NCBI GenBank assembly: GCA_005793655.1
Contig: SXRC01000078.1
Span: forward strand, 1-6,713
Reading direction: 5' to 3'
DNA length: 6,713 nucleotides
Source: Actinomycetota bacterium
GTDB taxonomy: Bacteria; Actinomycetota; Actinomycetes; Nanopelagicales; Nanopelagicaceae
The translations under genes and the position numbers were made by a program. The notes beneath the pieces were generated by a model. That model saw only the letters and a list, made by a program, of their open reading frames with translations, was not told where the DNA came from and searched no databases. Shown piece by piece: positions 4,711 to 6,713 of the stretch (the stretch's first letter is position 1; each line of letters opens with the position of its first letter).

Positions 4711-5523
4711 ATGTCACTTCGTCAATTCTATCCAAAGAAGAACAGCCGTCAGCAAGTTTCTACCTGGAAGTTAATCACTGTATATGCAACATTGCTAGTT
4801 GCAATTGGATTACAGATTTTATATCCATTAATTGATGGTGAAGCATTACGAGTTGTTACGATAGCGACTGTTTATTGGGGTGCTACTGCAATGTTTTTGC
4901 ATGCAATTATCGCCTATGGAATCCTTTACGCTTTTCAGTTTATTTCGATTACTTTTATCTATGCGCTAGTAATTGAACAAGTAGGTAGTTGGAGTGGTTG
5001 GCCATTTGGCAGCTATGAATACTCGGGAACGTTGGGATATCAAATTTATGGAGTGCCATTAGTGGTGCCTTTTGCTTGGGTGATGTTGGCACACCCACTA
5101 TTAATTGCAGCCAGGAAAGTTACAAAAAATTGGGTGTTTTTATATGGCGGAATTGGCATGATGGCCTGGGATTTGTTTTTAGATCCACAAATGGTTGCTG
5201 AAGCAAGATGGACTTGGGAATTTTCTGGTTCACATGTTCCATTCCAACCTGAGATTCCACTAACAAATGCCTTTGGATGGCTGCTTACTGGCATGGGATT
5301 AATGGCATTATTAAATGCTGTGCTTAGAGTAGATCGACGAAAAGTATTAGCATCATCAGCTATTCCTGATTTATTTTTATTTTGGACCTGGTTTTCTGGC
5401 GTGGTTGGTAATTTATTTTTCTTTGATAGAGGTGGTGTTGCACTCTCTGGCGGCATAATATTTGGGCTAGTTATGCTTCCATATATATTTTCAAGGCGAT
5501 TTGGTCCGCCAGCAAATATTTAA
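4711..5523 (+). CDS. cruF: carotenoid 1',2'-hydratase, CruF family
   Basis: A 270-residue integral membrane protein with about six or seven helices (clear ones near 21-40, 48-68, 69-90, 112-133, 186-205, 245-262). CruF adds water across the terminal psi-end double bond of gamma-carotene or lycopene-type carotenoids, making a tertiary 1'-hydroxyl. Family motifs are present: E89 with G92, PFGSYEYSGTLGY (98-110), GVPLVVPFAW (114-123), the acidic DLFLDP (154-159), and PLTNAFGWLL (183-192). The related archaeal enzyme is bisanhydrobacterioruberin hydratase (CruF/DUF422 group). It lies 17 bases after crtA and its TAA shares one base with the ATG of the glycosyltransferase, so the 1'-hydroxyl is probably glycosylated next. 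There is no Shine-Dalgarno before the ATG at 4711. The substrate, monocyclic or acyclic, cannot be told from this window. Confidence 0.9.
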   Translation: MSLRQFYPKKNSRQQVSTWKLITVYATLLVAIGLQILYPLIDGEALRVVTIATVYWGATAMFLHAIIAYGILYAFQFISITFIYALVIEQVGSWSGWPFGSYEYSGTLGYQIYGVPLVVPFAWVMLAHPLLIAARKVTKNWVFLYGGIGMMAWDLFLDPQMVAEARWTWEFSGSHVPFQPEIPLTNAFGWLLTGMGLMALLNAVLRVDRRKVLASSAIPDLFLFWTWFSGVVGNLFFFDRGGVALSGGIIFGLVMLPYIFSRRFGPPANI

Positions 5524-6587
5524 TGGAGATTTTACTCCTTCTCAATAGCTTGGCGTTGGCTTTAGTAATAATCAACAGTCTTACTATCCGTGTCGTAAAG
5601 AATGAGAAAACTATAGTTAGCAACTTGGTATCGATATTAATACCTATGCGTAATGAGCAGGCAAATGTTGAAGGGTGCCTGTCATCAGTAATTGGACAAA
5701 GAGGGTTAGAAAACTTTGAGGTAATTGCATTAGATGATCACTCTAAGGATGCCACAAAATCTTTGATATCGACTTTTCCTGTCGTTAAAATTATTGCTGG
5801 TACTAACCCACCAGATAATTGGCTTGGCAAGTTATGGGCCTGCCAGCAGTTAGCAGAAACTAGCACTGGGGAGTACTTAGTTTTTCTTGACGCTGATGTT
5901 CGGTTGAGTGAAAATGCAGTTGCAAGCTCGATTGCAAAAATGGGTAATTGGGATTTTTACTCGCCATATCCTAGGCAGATCGTAAATGGTTTTATTCAGA
6001 GAATTTTTCAGCCATTATTGCAGTGGTCCTGGCTGGTCTCAGTTCCTTTACTGATAAGTCAAAGGTTTTCAATCAAATCTATGGCTATAGCCAATGGACA
6101 ATTTTTAATAATCAAAAGAGATGCCTACTTAAAATCTGGTGGGCATGCATCGGTTAAATCTGAAGTTTTAGATGATTTGATGTTAGCAAGAAAACTTTTA
6201 AGCTCAGGATTTAAGGGTGGAGTAGGTGAAGCAAGTGCTGTTGCCAGCTGTCACATGTACGGCACTGGTAAAGAATTAATCAAGGGATATCAAAAATCTT
6301 TGTGGAAAGCCTTTGGTTCTATCCCAGGTACTTTATTTGCGATTTTTTTGTTGTTTATCACTGGCGTCCTGCCCTTGTTATCTGCTGTTGCCGGCTCATC
6401 TACTGGTCTAATCGCCTTTGGATTAATAGTGCTTAGCAGGATTGCCGCTGCAATCCGAACTGGTGGGCTTCCAAATACGGCGTTGCTACATCCCGTTTCT
6501 ATAACTTTTCTAATTGGCTTAATTGTTTACTCTTGGTTTGGAAAAGTTACCAAGACTTTAACTTGGCGAGATAGGTTGGTTGCTTAA
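5523..6587 (+). CDS. cruG: family 2 glycosyltransferase, CruG-like carotenoid glycosyltransferase
   Basis: A 354-residue membrane-anchored GT2 enzyme. An N-terminal helix (about 2-23) precedes a GT-A domain: VSILIPMRNEQANVEGCLSS (36-55) binding the nucleotide-sugar, ALDDHS with D71/D72, the metal-binding FLDADV with D123/D125, ANGQFLIIKRDAY (190-202), the acceptor-side EVLDDLMLARKL with E214 and D217/D218, and a Q-K-x-x-W motif at 257-261. Three hydrophobic segments follow (about 268-288, 294-312, 323-340), ending in TLTWRDR, the typical C-terminus of this carotenoid-associated group. Direct overlap with cruF by one base (TAATG) and with the desaturase start following its stop without a gap shows a tight, translationally coupled operon. 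CruG of cyanobacteria attaches sugar to myxol; here the acceptor is likely the hydroxyl made by CruF. The sugar donor is unknown, and the exact CruG orthology is less certain than the GT2 fold. Confidence 0.85.
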   Translation: MEILLLLNSLALALVIINSLTIRVVKNEKTIVSNLVSILIPMRNEQANVEGCLSSVIGQRGLENFEVIALDDHSKDATKSLISTFPVVKIIAGTNPPDNWLGKLWACQQLAETSTGEYLVFLDADVRLSENAVASSIAKMGNWDFYSPYPRQIVNGFIQRIFQPLLQWSWLVSVPLLISQRFSIKSMAIANGQFLIIKRDAYLKSGGHASVKSEVLDDLMLARKLLSSGFKGGVGEASAVASCHMYGTGKELIKGYQKSLWKAFGSIPGTLFAIFLLFITGVLPLLSAVAGSSTGLIAFGLIVLSRIAAAIRTGGLPNTALLHPVSITFLIGLIVYSWFGKVTKTLTWRDRLVA

Positions 6588-6713
6588 ATGGCGAAAATTT
6601 CAATAATTGGCGCCGGAATTGGCGGTATGAGCGCTGCTGCTCGTCTTGCTAAAAATGGCCACAACATAACGATATTTGAAAATAGTGATCGCTCTGGTGG
6701 TAAATGTAGAACA
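6588..6713 (+). CDS. phytoene desaturase-type FAD oxidoreductase (CrtI/CrtD family), 5' part only
   Basis: Only the first 42 codons are in the window. The ATG at 6588 directly follows the TAA of the glycosyltransferase. The N-terminus has the Rossmann dinucleotide-binding motif GAGIGG (residues 8-13), an acidic residue E31 at the end of the second strand for the FAD ribose, and the GGKCRT motif (37-42) characteristic of CrtI-type carotenoid desaturases and isomerases (usually written GGKxxT/RxGGK). Full-length members are about 490-530 residues. By context it could be CrtI (phytoene to lycopene) or CrtD (1-hydroxycarotenoid 3,4-desaturase); the latter would pair naturally with the CruF hydratase and CrtA. 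The visible piece cannot separate these. Confidence 0.85.
   Translation, partial: MAKISIIGAGIGGMSAAARLAKNGHNITIFENSDRSGGKCRT

Noticed and set aside
5046..5456. 136-codon minus-strand open frame
   Set aside because: Antisense to cruF, with a low-complexity, Pro/Asn/Ser-rich translation and no motif; a shadow of the membrane-protein codons. Smaller antisense frames under doxX, tauE, arsC and crtA were dropped for the same reason.

Overview
The window looks like chromosomal DNA from a low-GC actinobacterium. Three things point that way: an arsenate reductase with the catalytic loop of the mycothiol-dependent actinobacterial type, a spheroidene-monooxygenase-like protein of the kind common in Actinobacteria, and several genes with no Shine-Dalgarno sequence. 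A streamlined freshwater lineage of the Nanopelagicales (acI) kind would fit, but this is inference; there is no rRNA or other taxonomic marker here.

Layout. (1) Positions 3-1124, minus strand: nearly complete dinB (DNA polymerase IV), cut by the left edge. (2) Positions 1125-1260: divergent intergenic region with a 20-bp imperfect dyad and candidate promoter elements. (3) Positions 1261-3602, plus strand: DoxX-family membrane protein, TauE/SafE-family permease, an aquaporin gene broken by a one-base frameshift, and an ArsC arsenate reductase that overlaps the aquaporin by 8 bp. (4) Positions 3595-3909, minus strand: a single-domain rhodanese, convergent with arsC and overlapping its last 8 bases, with a perfect 14-bp palindrome at the junction. 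(5) Positions 3910-4030: divergent intergenic region with a strong hairpin and a possible 34-codon small ORF. (6) Positions 4031-6713, plus strand: a tightly packed carotenoid-tailoring operon: crtA-like monooxygenase, cruF hydratase, cruG-like glycosyltransferase, then the start of a CrtI/CrtD-type desaturase that runs off the right edge. No stretch over 300 bases lacks a gene, and no tRNA, rRNA, CRISPR array or mobile element was seen.

How the genes may work together. Aquaporin plus ArsC resembles the channel-based arsenic detoxification known from Sinorhizobium AqpS: ArsC makes arsenite and a metalloid-permeable channel lets it leave. No ArsB or ACR3 pump and no ArsR is visible. The residue after the second NPA motif is Ile instead of the usual Arg, which suits such a channel, but the gene as read is frameshifted. 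DoxX, TauE/SafE and rhodanese families are all linked to sulfur chemistry elsewhere, so this block may mix thiol/sulfur and arsenic functions. The right-hand operon suggests a carotenoid hydrated at C-1', glycosylated, possibly further desaturated, and ketolated by CrtA. That would be a non-photosynthetic counterpart of the purple-bacterial spheroidenone branch, built with CruF/CruG in place of CrtC/CrtF. No single gene is of an unknown family; the most notable items are the frameshifted arsenic aquaporin and the unusual carotenoid gene combination.
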